Shown here: piece after piece, positions 1-9,531 of the stretch
Layout of the letters: each line of letters starts with the position of its first letter
How positions within the stretch are numbered: position 1 is the first letter of the stretch
Assembly (NCBI GenBank): GCA_026708115.1
Contig: JAPOVL010000035.1
Span: forward strand, 146,494 to 210,493
Source: Chloroflexota bacterium
GTDB lineage: Bacteria > Chloroflexota > Anaerolineae > Aggregatilineales > Phototrophicaceae
Direction of reading: 5' to 3'
DNA length: 64,000 nucleotides
The notes under the pieces: model-generated
Told to the model about the DNA's origin: nothing
Databases searched by the model: none
What the model saw: only the letters and a program-made list of their open reading frames with translations
Made by a program: the position numbers and the translations under genes

Positions 1-254
1 AATTCAAGTGATGAACCACGGCCGCCTCTCACGCTGAATTTGACATGCTCGACAGTACGCGTTATGCTCTTGCTCAACAGTTGATGCGCTGCAACGACCC
101 GCGAAATTGCGGAACAATTAGCATCAAGAAAACGCTTAGAGATGAATTAATCACTTTGATGCGACTTGGTTTCATATATTGTTAACAACGTAATACAGCG
201 CGTCATTGAGATGATGTAACTTCTCTAACGAGTTTAGGGAAAAGGGAATCTCTA

Positions 255-1562
255 ATGACAACAGGCACGGCCTCCGATGACAGCAATTTGAATACGCTCA
301 TTCAGTCTAAACGCGAACATTACGTCGACGTTCTGCGAGCGCTTCTATCCAAATCGGCTCAGGGCGAAGAAGCCCTCCAGGATGAAATAGCCGGGCACTT
401 CACGCGCTTGGGCTGTCAGGTAGAGTCCATTTCCAGCAGGCCGAATCGATTTGCCTTGCCTTCGGATTTCGCGCCGCCTGGGGATGTGCCAGAGGACGAC
501 CGCGTGAGCGTGGTCGCTGTGCAGCCGGGCACCAGCGACGGGCGCAGTATCTTTGTTTTTGCGCATCCGGAAGGCGAGCCGGTCGCGGATACGCACACCT
601 GGCAGCACGATCCATTTGCCGGCACCGTCGAAAACGGCCGCATGTATGGCTGGGCAATCGCCGATGACCTGAGCGGCGTTGTCGCCATGATTTGCGCCCA
701 TGACGCGCTGCGTTCCGCCGGTCTGCAATTGTCCGGCCAGGTCACTTACGCCAGCACCGTGAGCAAACGTCGAGCGCAAGGCATCTATGCCGTCTTGGAG
801 AAGGGATATCATGCCGATGCGGCTCTGTATCTTCATCCGGCGGAATCGGGAGAAGGGCTCGGTGACATAAAGTCCCGCGCATCCGGCATCTTGCGCTTTC
901 GCATAACCGTACACGGCCAGTTGCCTGACACCGGTGAACCGACGCATACGCCATTTTCCCACCTCAGTATCAACCCGATCGACAAAGCTTGGCAGATTTA
1001 TCACGCCATTGCCGATCTCGACGAGGGGCGTGCGCGGCGCATTCACCATCCCGCCTACGACGAGATTGGACGATCCACCAATCTGCACATTACCCATATC
1101 GAAGCCGGCGACGCCAATCGCGCGGGTCGCGTCTCGCCAACTGCAGTCATGACCGGGGCGCTCGCTTTTCCACCGAACGAAGACCTCACCGAGGTTCAAC
1201 GCGAACTAGAGACAACGGTGCAGCAAGTCTGTGAAAGTGATCCCTGGCTCAGGCAGCATCCGGCCCAATTGGACTGGCTGCAAGGCATCAGCGGCGTAGA
1301 AATCTCGGAGCAGAGTCCCATATATCAAACTGTGGCTGCCGCAATCCATGACGTAACCGGCACTTCTCCGAAAACCCAATCCCTGCATGCCGCCAGCGAA
1401 ATTCGCACGCCAATATTGTTCAGCGGCATACCGACGCTTGGATTTGGTCCGCTTTCAGGAGGCAATACCCAAAGCGGCGGCACCGACGAATGGGTCAGCG
1501 TCGACGACTTTATCAACATGGTCGAAGTCGTCGCTAAAGTTATTGTCGATTGGTGTGGCTAG
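255..1562 (+). CDS. M20/M42-like zinc peptidase / deacylase
   Basis: 435-aa ORF with 'GWAIADDLSGVVAMICAHDALRSAG' and a C-terminal 'GIPTLGFGPLSGGNTQSGGTDEWVSVDDF' typical of M20-type metallohydrolases. Confidence 0.7.
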   Translation: MTTGTASDDSNLNTLIQSKREHYVDVLRALLSKSAQGEEALQDEIAGHFTRLGCQVESISSRPNRFALPSDFAPPGDVPEDDRVSVVAVQPGTSDGRSIFVFAHPEGEPVADTHTWQHDPFAGTVENGRMYGWAIADDLSGVVAMICAHDALRSAGLQLSGQVTYASTVSKRRAQGIYAVLEKGYHADAALYLHPAESGEGLGDIKSRASGILRFRITVHGQLPDTGEPTHTPFSHLSINPIDKAWQIYHAIADLDEGRARRIHHPAYDEIGRSTNLHITHIEAGDANRAGRVSPTAVMTGALAFPPNEDLTEVQRELETTVQQVCESDPWLRQHPAQLDWLQGISGVEISEQSPIYQTVAAAIHDVTGTSPKTQSLHAASEIRTPILFSGIPTLGFGPLSGGNTQSGGTDEWVSVDDFINMVEVVAKVIVDWCG

Positions 1563-1667
1563 CAATCCGTTTCTTCGTTCTAGTTCTTCGTTCTGCGAAA
1601 GGGGGTCTATGGAGTAAAGCAATTCCTGTATTTGCACGTAACCAATTGATGAAAGGACGAAACTGCT

Positions 1668-3245
1668 ATGTTGCTTAGAAGAAGGAAACAGTTTTTGCTG
1701 CTGAGTATGCTGCTTCTATTCGTCGCGTCTCTTGTCGGCGGCGGGCTTGCTGCTCAGGACATGAGCACGCTTGTGATTGCCCTGGCCGGATCGCCACCGA
1801 CCTTTGATCCCCTGGCGGCCTCCGACAGTCGCGTTGATACGCCGTCGATCAATCTCTACAACACCTTGCTTCAGTATCTGCCCGGCGTCACTGAATGGGA
1901 ACTGGAACTCGCCGAAAGCTATGAACAAGCTGAGGACGGCCTAAGTTACACCTTCACGCTGAAACCCGGTGTGATGTTCCATGACGGGACGGAAGTCATG
2001 GCGGAAGATGTCGCATACACGGTCGATCGCTTGGTAGCGGTGAATATCGGCGTCGCCCGCAGTCTGGTCATGGTAACCGGCGCGGATGTCATAGACGATT
2101 ACACTGTGCAGATTAATCTCGCTACGCCCTTCCCCGGTTTCCTGGGGGCGCTCTCGCGTCTGTACATCTTGAATTCCGAGCTTGTGCAAGCGAATACCGT
2201 TGATGACGATTGGGGCCAAACCTGGCTGCAGAACAATGATGCCGGCAGCGGACCCTATGTCTTGACCTCCTTCACGCCCGAACAAGAATTCACCATCCAG
2301 CGCTACGACGATTACTTCAAGGGCTGGGAAGGCAATCACGTTGACCGCGCCATCTTCGTCGTAATCAAAGAAGAGAGCACGCGCCGTCTCTCACTAGAAA
2401 ACGGAGACTCCCATTGGATCCAGGTCGGCAGCCCCGAGACGCTGGACGCGCTCAGCGACAACCCGGCTTACACTGTCAACACCGATCCAACGCTCAACCA
2501 GCTTTATTTCGCGATGAACAGCCGCCATCCGATCCTCTCGGATGCGCGCGTCCGCAAAGCGCTCTCCCTGGTCTACGACTTCGAAGGCCACGTGGAGTTG
2601 GCGCGCAACGGCTATGCGGCCATCGCCAAGGGCGTGCTGCCACCGGGCATTGTCTGCTTTGACGCATCAACGCCGGAATCCGCAATGGACGTCGAGGCTG
2701 CGCAGGCCTTGATGGCCGAAGCCGGTTACGCTGATGGCGGCTTCGAGCTGACCATGGCCTACCAAGGCACATCGCCCGAAGAAACCGCCGCCATGCAGAT
2801 CATGCAAGCCGGCGCGGCCCAACTGGGCATCACCATCCGCCCGATGGCCATCGAATGGCCCGCCAAAGTGCAGGCTTACTCCTCACAAGAGACAGCGCCC
2901 GATGTAGGAACGGTGTGGATGTTCCCCTCGCTGCCCGATCCAGATCAGTTCTTCGGCCGCCTGGGGCATTCCAGCCAGGGTGGCGGCGGCGGCATCAACT
3001 TCTCCTGGTATAGCAATGCCGATAACGATGCCCTGCTAGAAGCCGGCAAAGTCGAACTGGATCCCGAAGCGCGCTGCGAGATCTACAAGCAGGTGCAGGC
3101 AATATGGGATGCGGAAACGCCTTATGTCAATGTTGTCGTAGGCATGGCCCTTTCGGCATCACACGCCAACGTCAAGGGTTATCAATGGTCACCGCCGCAC
3201 AGCTACACGCAGAACGTGTACCAGATATACTTTGACGATATGTAA
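1668..3245 (+). CDS. ABC transporter substrate-binding protein, family 5 (peptide/nickel type)
   Basis: Signal peptide ending ..LAAQD; 'YTFTLKPGVMFHDGTEVMAEDVAYTVDRL' SBP_bac_5 signature. Confidence 0.92.
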   Translation: MLLRRRKQFLLLSMLLLFVASLVGGGLAAQDMSTLVIALAGSPPTFDPLAASDSRVDTPSINLYNTLLQYLPGVTEWELELAESYEQAEDGLSYTFTLKPGVMFHDGTEVMAEDVAYTVDRLVAVNIGVARSLVMVTGADVIDDYTVQINLATPFPGFLGALSRLYILNSELVQANTVDDDWGQTWLQNNDAGSGPYVLTSFTPEQEFTIQRYDDYFKGWEGNHVDRAIFVVIKEESTRRLSLENGDSHWIQVGSPETLDALSDNPAYTVNTDPTLNQLYFAMNSRHPILSDARVRKALSLVYDFEGHVELARNGYAAIAKGVLPPGIVCFDASTPESAMDVEAAQALMAEAGYADGGFELTMAYQGTSPEETAAMQIMQAGAAQLGITIRPMAIEWPAKVQAYSSQETAPDVGTVWMFPSLPDPDQFFGRLGHSSQGGGGGINFSWYSNADNDALLEAGKVELDPEARCEIYKQVQAIWDAETPYVNVVVGMALSASHANVKGYQWSPPHSYTQNVYQIYFDDM

Positions 3246-3316
3246 GCACGATATCGTTGCTAAGGGGGCGAGCGGGGTTTAGGCTTCCGCTCGTCCCACT
3301 AGTGAGGTGATTCGCC

Positions 3317-4324
3317 TTGGGTGAGTATGTATTCCGCCGGCTCTATCAGGCCTTCTGGGTCTTGATCGCAGTCACCTTTGTTACATTCTTCATTTCAAAC
3401 ATGTTGCCCGGCGATCCGGCTCTCTCAAGGGCCGGGCAATTTGCGACTATTGAGCAGGTGGAAAAGACACGGAAGCTGCTTGGCCTCGATCAACCCTTGC
3501 ATATCCAATACATAAAATACATGCAGCGACTGTTGTCAGGTGATCTGGGCTTGTCAATCGTCTCGCGCCAACCTGTCTTGAAGGAGCTCAGAGACTTCTT
3601 CCCGGCGACTCTAGAACTGACCATTGCCGCCTTGTGCTTTACCCTCACCGTAGGCGTCCCTCTGGGCATCCTCGCCGGTTCTACCAAATCACGTTGGCTC
3701 AAATCAACGATCATCACCGGCTCCCTGATTGGCGTGGGCATACCAGTGTTTTGGGCCGGCCTTGTTTTCCAGTTAGTCTTCGCTGGACGACTAGACTTGC
3801 TGCCTCTGTCCGGTCGGCTGACCTTGACCGTGCCGCCGCCGCCCAGCGTGACCAATATGTATCTGATCGACTCGGTCCTGGCGGGACAATGGGATACCTT
3901 CAAAGACGCGCTGATACATCTCATCCTGCCCGCCTTCACGCTAAGCCTGGGGCAGATCGGCGCCATGGCGCGCACAACCAACTCAGCGATGGCGAGCGTG
4001 ATTCACCGTGATTATGTACGCACTGCGCACGCCAAGGGCCTGGCGGAAAGGAAGGTCCTGTGGTCTCACGTCTTGCGCAATGCCCTGCTGCCAGTAGTCA
4101 CCGTTCTAGGTCTCTATGTAGCCTTTATGCTGAACGGAGCCTTGCTGGTCGAGATCATCTATTCCTGGGGCGGGCTTGGCACTTACGCCTGGATTGGCAT
4201 TTTCCGCAATGACATTACCGTCATTATGGGCGTGACGCTCACAGCCAGCCTGACCTTCATGTTTGTCAATCTTGTCATTGACCTGACCTATCCTTTCCTT
4301 GATCCTCGCATCCAGTACGGATGA
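3317..4324 (+). CDS. ABC transporter permease (DppB-like), TTG start
   Basis: 'MGEYVFRRLYQAFWVLIAVTFVTFFISNMLPGDPA', 'DYVRTAHAKGLAERKVLWSHVLRNALLPVVT' EAA-like loop. Confidence 0.92.
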   Translation: MGEYVFRRLYQAFWVLIAVTFVTFFISNMLPGDPALSRAGQFATIEQVEKTRKLLGLDQPLHIQYIKYMQRLLSGDLGLSIVSRQPVLKELRDFFPATLELTIAALCFTLTVGVPLGILAGSTKSRWLKSTIITGSLIGVGIPVFWAGLVFQLVFAGRLDLLPLSGRLTLTVPPPPSVTNMYLIDSVLAGQWDTFKDALIHLILPAFTLSLGQIGAMARTTNSAMASVIHRDYVRTAHAKGLAERKVLWSHVLRNALLPVVTVLGLYVAFMLNGALLVEIIYSWGGLGTYAWIGIFRNDITVIMGVTLTASLTFMFVNLVIDLTYPFLDPRIQYG

Positions 4325-4342
4325 TTACTTGCTGGCAAGCTT

Positions 4343-5260
4343 ATGAGTAGAGAACGCGAATCCGCCGCCACTTTGTCATACCCCGCGTTGGAGGACAACG
4401 CCGGGCTGTGGCGGAGGTTTAGCAAAAGTCGATTTGCCTTTGCCGTTCGACATAACCCTATGTCGATTCTCGGTTTGCTTATCCTGGCGCTCCTGATTCT
4501 CATGGTACTTTTGCCGGAACTGTTCACTTCCCAAAGCGCCACCCTCCTCAATCTGCGCAACAAATTCTTAACCCCATCCGCCGAACACCCCTTCGGTACC
4601 GACCATATGGGCGTGGATATATTCTCGCGGGTGGTGTATGCCGCCCGCACAACTATATGGGTGGTCTGTGTTGTATTGAGCATTGCCACTGGGCTGGGCT
4701 TCATTATTGGCTCCCTGGCGGCTTATATGGGTGGCCGTGTTGACAGTATCTTGATGCGCATGACGGATGTCTGGATGGCATTTCCCTCCCTCGTGCTCGC
4801 CATTGCCTTGAATGCCGCTTTGGGAAGGGGCCTGTTTCAAACGGTGATAGCGGTTGGCTTTTCCTGGTGGCCTTCCTATGCGCGCCTGGTTCGCGCGCAA
4901 GTCATGAGCGTCAAAAATGAAGAATATGTCCTGGCGGCTCAGGCCCTTGGGGCGAGCCATTTTCGCATCATCGTGCGGCATATCATCCGAAACGGATTCG
5001 ACCCTATCATTGTAAACATCACCATAGATGTCGGCTTCGTCGCGCTGGCGACCGCCGGACTAAGCTTTCTCGGCTTGGGTATCGAACCACCCACGCCGGA
5101 ATGGGGCCGTATGGTGGCCGAAGGACGTGACTACCTGCTCGTCCAGTGGTGGGCCTCCACCTTTCCCGGTCTGGCATTATTTATGTTCGTGGTCGGGTTT
5201 AACTTGCTCGGCGAGCTTGTAAGAGACTGGCTGGACCCGAGCAACGTCGGGCGGAGATGA
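4343..5260 (+). CDS. ABC transporter permease (DppC-like)
   Basis: 'HPFGTDHMGVDIFSRVVYAARTT', 'VLAAQALGASHFRIIVRHIIRN'. Confidence 0.92.
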   Translation: MSRERESAATLSYPALEDNAGLWRRFSKSRFAFAVRHNPMSILGLLILALLILMVLLPELFTSQSATLLNLRNKFLTPSAEHPFGTDHMGVDIFSRVVYAARTTIWVVCVVLSIATGLGFIIGSLAAYMGGRVDSILMRMTDVWMAFPSLVLAIALNAALGRGLFQTVIAVGFSWWPSYARLVRAQVMSVKNEEYVLAAQALGASHFRIIVRHIIRNGFDPIIVNITIDVGFVALATAGLSFLGLGIEPPTPEWGRMVAEGRDYLLVQWWASTFPGLALFMFVVGFNLLGELVRDWLDPSNVGRR

Positions 5261-5365
5261 TAAGGAGGGCTGGCCTATATCCGTTGCGTTGAAGACATCA
5301 ACTCGAGCCGATATCGCTCGAAAAGAGCAAGTCGCGCTCATTTTGCCAACTTAAGGAGGTATGTA

Positions 5366-6367
5366 ATGCGTTCACATGTTTTTTGGGATCAATTTGCCGA
5401 TATTACTGTCAATCGCCTGGTCAATCCTGGAAAAGGCGAACCGTTCCTGATTGTCGCCGACCCCAAGAATGATCTCAATTTGGCGGAGGCGCTGCTGTCC
5501 GCAGGTCTCCGCTCCGGCGCCAACACCACATTGATCATCAAAGACTGGTACGAAGAAGGCACCGTCAGCGACCCGGGTCCTATCGTCAACAATGCCGTCT
5601 TGAACAGCAAGTACGTGCTAACGCTCTGTGGCGGCATGGTGCGCGCCCCGGCCATGCAAGAAGCGCGCAGGAACGGCACGCGCCATCTATCCACCGTCGT
5701 TGAGGGCATCGAAGATTATTGCATTGCCGCCCTGCTCAACGTGGATCTGGACAAGATGTTCGAGAACGCTGATATCATCGCCAAACTCTGGGAAGAGACC
5801 GATGAATGTCGCGTCACATCGCCCTACGGAACCGATATCAGCTTCAAGATGGGCGGCCGCCCCAGCTTGGTCAGCGACGGCGCGCTCACCTATGACGGCG
5901 AGGTCGACTTCTACCCCGGCGCCCAGGTTTCCATCGCGCCGCTCGAAGAGAGCATCAACGGCACCATCGTGGTTGATGCCAGCGACAATGTCAGCGGCCT
6001 CGTTCACAACAATTATTCCCTCATCGTCGTCGACGGCGTGATTACCGAGGTTGTCGGCGATGGCGAAGGCGATGCTATGCGGACCTGGCTGGCGACGCGC
6101 AACGACGATGTCATTTACAAGATCTGCCATTTCAGCATCGGCCTGAACCCCCAAGCGGGCATCTCGGGCCACTTGATGGAAGATGAGCGCGTGCTGGCGT
6201 CGGTTGACTTCGGCTTCGGCTATCAAGATCCCAAGTTTGCCGGCACGGTGGGATATAGTCCCTACCACGCGGATATCATGATGGCCAACCCGGACATCTA
6301 CCTGGACGGCAAGCTCATGAGCACCGCCAACAGGCTGGAAGATGGCTACGGCTTCCATCACCTGTAG
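5366..6367 (+). CDS. M29 aminopeptidase-like / 2,5-dihydroxypyridine dioxygenase (NicX)-like protein
   Basis: Fold-level resemblance: 'GANTTLIIKDWYEEG...LTLCGG...', 'ISGHLMEDERVLASVDFGFG', 'YHADIMMANPDIYLDGKLM'. Confidence 0.6.
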   Translation: MRSHVFWDQFADITVNRLVNPGKGEPFLIVADPKNDLNLAEALLSAGLRSGANTTLIIKDWYEEGTVSDPGPIVNNAVLNSKYVLTLCGGMVRAPAMQEARRNGTRHLSTVVEGIEDYCIAALLNVDLDKMFENADIIAKLWEETDECRVTSPYGTDISFKMGGRPSLVSDGALTYDGEVDFYPGAQVSIAPLEESINGTIVVDASDNVSGLVHNNYSLIVVDGVITEVVGDGEGDAMRTWLATRNDDVIYKICHFSIGLNPQAGISGHLMEDERVLASVDFGFGYQDPKFAGTVGYSPYHADIMMANPDIYLDGKLMSTANRLEDGYGFHHL

Positions 6368-6420
6368 CGCTCGGCGCGCGGTCGCATACAAATTACGCTG
6401 TTAGACCGTCTACAGATACA

Positions 6421-6474
6421 GGCTCGGGCGTCGAACGTTGAGGGCGCTTCAACGGTCATCTGCCCGAGCCTTTT
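6421..6474 (+). terminator. Rho-independent terminator candidate after the M29-like gene
   Basis: GGCTCGGGC (6421-6429) / GCCCGAGCC (6462-6470) perfect 9-bp stem, nested CGTTGA/TCAACG stem, followed by TTTT. Confidence 0.7.
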
Positions 6475-6601
6475 GGCCTATCCACCGAACCGGCTTCTTC
6501 CGCGCCAAATTTGCTGCCGGTCCTTTGCATCGTTTGGAACCCGCCGCCAAGTAAAGGCGGCATCGCTGCTTTAACTCGAATTCCCGTCAGGAGATGCGGA
6601 T

Positions 6602-7603
6602 ATGGAGTATCGCTCATTAGGTCGTAGCGGCGTCAAAATCGCCCCGCTTGGGCTGGGCACGGGCAATTTTGCTGATCCGACCCCGGAAGATGAGGCCAGC
6701 CGCATCATCAATCGGGCCATAGACGCCGGGATCAATCTCATTGACACCGGCAATTCCTACTCGAATGGTGAAAGCGAAGCGATGATCGGCCGTGCTTTGG
6801 CCGCGGGCAATCGCCGTCACGAGGTCATTCTGGCGACAAAAGTATTCTACAAAGTGGGTCCAGGGCCGAATGATGAGAACCTGTCTCGTCTCCATATCAT
6901 TCGCGCCTGCGAAGATTCCCTGCGCAGACTGCAGACAGACTACATCGACCTTTATCAATTGCATCGGCCCTCCCCGACTATTCCCGTTGACGAAACCCTG
7001 GGCGCGCTGACGGATTTAGTGCGGCAGGGCAAGGTGCGCTACATCGGCAGTTCGGTGCACCCCGCCTGGAAAATCATGGAAGCTATCATGATGAGCGAGT
7101 TGAAAGGCTATGCGCGTCTGGTTTGCGAGCAGCCTCCTTACAATTTGCTGGACCGACGCATTGAGAACGAACTTGTCCCCATGTGCCAGGCCTATGGGCT
7201 GGGACTCATCACCTGGTCGCCCTTGGCGCAAGGTGTCCTGGCCGGGCGCTACGCCAGCGCCACTGAACTGCCGGCTGATTCGCGCGGCGCGCTGCGCGGC
7301 GGCATTTATTCCGAACGCATCACCCAGCCGGGCATCGAAGTCGGCAACAGCATGATCGCTCTGGCCAGGGATCATGGTCTATCCCCGGCCCAGCTAGCCA
7401 CACTCTGGGTGAAAGATCAGCGGGGCATCACCGCGCCCATCATCGGTCCGCGCACGCTCGAACAGCTTGAGCACTTGCTGCCCGTTCTGGATATGACGCT
7501 CACTGATGAACTGGTGGAAGCATGTGATCGCTTGGTTCCGCCGGGCAGCGCGGTCGCCAGCTTCTTCAACAGCGCCGTCTGGATGAAACATCGTCTGATC
7601 TAA
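6602..7603 (+). CDS. Aldo/keto reductase
   Basis: '[23 protein letters not shown]', '[19 protein letters not shown]', '[13 protein letters not shown]'. Confidence 0.93.
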   Translation: MEYRSLGRSGVKIAPLGLGTGNFADPTPEDEASRIINRAIDAGINLIDTGNSYSNGESEAMIGRALAAGNRRHEVILATKVFYKVGPGPNDENLSRLHIIRACEDSLRRLQTDYIDLYQLHRPSPTIPVDETLGALTDLVRQGKVRYIGSSVHPAWKIMEAIMMSELKGYARLVCEQPPYNLLDRRIENELVPMCQAYGLGLITWSPLAQGVLAGRYASATELPADSRGALRGGIYSERITQPGIEVGNSMIALARDHGLSPAQLATLWVKDQRGITAPIIGPRTLEQLEHLLPVLDMTLTDELVEACDRLVPPGSAVASFFNSAVWMKHRLI

Positions 7604-8050
7604 ACGGTTGCTGCCATGCGCTTTTCTTGCTTCACATGCGTCGCCAGCACATCCGCGCCCAGTCATATGCCGGCGCGGGAAACTTCAAGTCGCGCAGTTC
7701 ATTCCGACAGCTATTGCATCACCGACCAGCTTGAAGTATCTGCGACGGCGTGGCTGGCGATCTACGTAAAACCAAGTTAATCATGTGAATGCTGCGGGAC
7801 ATTCCAACTTCAATGTTGAGTCACCCTTCCCTGATGATTCGGGGAAGGGCCGGGGATGGGGTAGAAAAGCGGCGTTTTCGCAGCTCTCATTACTTACTTG
7901 GAACTACTTATATGTATTAGGATGATAGCCTCGCCAGCGCCCGAGCATATTGTTGCCTTGCTCAATCATCTGTTTTTGGCTATCAAATATAGTTGCGCCC
8001 TCAGGCCTAAGTTCTGTTCCAGCACATCAGATTGAAGGAGTTGATCCCAT

Positions 8051-8485
8051 ATGTCCACGATGAAGATTGAGTTTTCCGGCGGTGGCGTCTTCTACGCGCG
8101 CTTGCTTGAATCCGAAGCGCCCAAGACTTGCGCAACGATTTTGTCACGGCTTCCCTTCGAATATCAGTTTTATCATAGTATTGTCTCGGGACAGGCGCTC
8201 GTCGCCCTGCCCCCAGACCTGACTGTCGAGCGCGAGAACCAGTACGTGGCCGGCATACCCCCCGGCGCCTTGTCCTTCCTCGTCGCCGACGAGCCGGTGC
8301 TGGTCCCGGATGAGATTTACATCGCCTATGGCATTTTCATCTCGCGCGGGCTAACCGTCGATATGAAGCAGCCGGTGAATGTCTTCGCCCAAATTGATGA
8401 AGACCTTGATGCCCTCGCTGTTTGCTGCCGGCGCGTGCTGATGGAAGGCGCAGAGATTATCTCCTTTAGCCTGGTGGACAAATAG
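8051..8485 (+). CDS. DUF3830-like (cyclophilin-like fold) protein
   Basis: Small protein 'IEFSGGGVFYARLLESEAPKTCATILSRLPFEYQFYHSIVSGQALVALP' resembling DUF3830. Confidence 0.6.
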   Translation: MSTMKIEFSGGGVFYARLLESEAPKTCATILSRLPFEYQFYHSIVSGQALVALPPDLTVERENQYVAGIPPGALSFLVADEPVLVPDEIYIAYGIFISRGLTVDMKQPVNVFAQIDEDLDALAVCCRRVLMEGAEIISFSLVDK

Positions 8486-8499
8486 CTCAAACCAGCATC

Positions 8500-9420
8500 A
8501 TGTCGAAGCAGGGGCAGATCCATACAGTTCTGGGCGCGATCGAGCCATCAGCTCTCGGCAGAACGCTCATGCACGAGCACGTTTTCTGCGACATCTACCG
8601 CGTAACCGGACGCTTGAACGAGTTGCTCAATGATGAGGCCCTGGCCATAGAAGAACTGTCGGCGCTACAGAAGGCCGGCGGGGCGGCCCTCGTCGAGGTG
8701 ACGACGCCGGATTTGGGGCGCGATCCCGAAGCGCTCTGCCGAGTCGCCGAAAAAACGGGTCTTCACATCATAATGGGAACCGGCTGGTATCGTCAGCCCT
8801 TTTACCCGCCCGAGATCGACAGATTCTTAACGAATGAATTGGCGGATAAGATCATCTCGGAACTCATCGACGGCGTCGCAGGTACAGGAATCCGCGCTGG
8901 CATCATTGGCGAGATTGGCGTCCATCTCGATTATGCAACGGCGCAAGAAGAGAGGGTCCTGCGGGCGGCTGCCCGGGCGCAAAAGGCCACCGGCGCGCCG
9001 CTCACGACGCATGCCTCCATGTACCCTGTCGGTCTGCTGCAGCTTGAAGTCCTAAAGGACGAGGGCCTGGACATGAGCCGCGTAATCATCGGTCACTGCG
9101 ATACCTATCTCGACCAATCCTATCACCTGGCAATTCTTGAATCGGGCGCCTATGTACAGTTTGACACCGTCGGTCGCAATCACATGAATCCAGATTCGCT
9201 CCGCGCCAGCGCCTTTGCACGGCTTGTGCGCCTGGGCTGGAAGCACAAATTGCTCCTGTCTAGCGATCGCTGTCATCGTAGCGATCTCCGCGCCTTTGGC
9301 GGGCTGGGTTACGGCTACGTGTTTACCGAATTTTTTGACCTCTTGCGCGCCGAGGGCATCGATGATGAAACCTTAAACGCGATCACAATAGACAACCCAC
9401 GGCGCGCATTGGCATGGTAG
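8500..9420 (+). CDS. Phosphotriesterase-family metal-dependent hydrolase
   Basis: 'LGRTLMHEHVFCDIYRV', 'GEIGVHLDYATAQEERVLRAAARAQKATGAPLTTHASMYPVG', 'LLLSSDRCHRSDLRAFGG'. Confidence 0.85.
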   Translation: MSKQGQIHTVLGAIEPSALGRTLMHEHVFCDIYRVTGRLNELLNDEALAIEELSALQKAGGAALVEVTTPDLGRDPEALCRVAEKTGLHIIMGTGWYRQPFYPPEIDRFLTNELADKIISELIDGVAGTGIRAGIIGEIGVHLDYATAQEERVLRAAARAQKATGAPLTTHASMYPVGLLQLEVLKDEGLDMSRVIIGHCDTYLDQSYHLAILESGAYVQFDTVGRNHMNPDSLRASAFARLVRLGWKHKLLLSSDRCHRSDLRAFGGLGYGYVFTEFFDLLRAEGIDDETLNAITIDNPRRALAW

Positions 9421-9531
9421 ATTCATTGTCGCCAGCCGGGTAAACTGCGTCACAAACTGCCTAACGCTGGCGGCGCGCTGGCCCCGCCCGAAATACCTTG
9501 ACCTCTCATATACATGCAATGGAGTTTCAAC

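Noticed and set aside
1-254. Palindrome TTGTTAACAA (179-188) as an operator for the first gene
   Set aside because: A single short palindrome in AT-rich leader DNA with no local regulator; too weak to report as a feature.
345-1199. Long antisense ORF (284 aa) opposite the M20-like gene
   Set aside because: Shadow ORF in GC-rich coding DNA; its translation resembles no protein family and overlaps a well-supported gene. The same reasoning was applied to the many other antisense or alternate-frame ORFs (e.g. 5687-6391, 15539-16594, 19816-20703, 54054-55328, 62763-63857).
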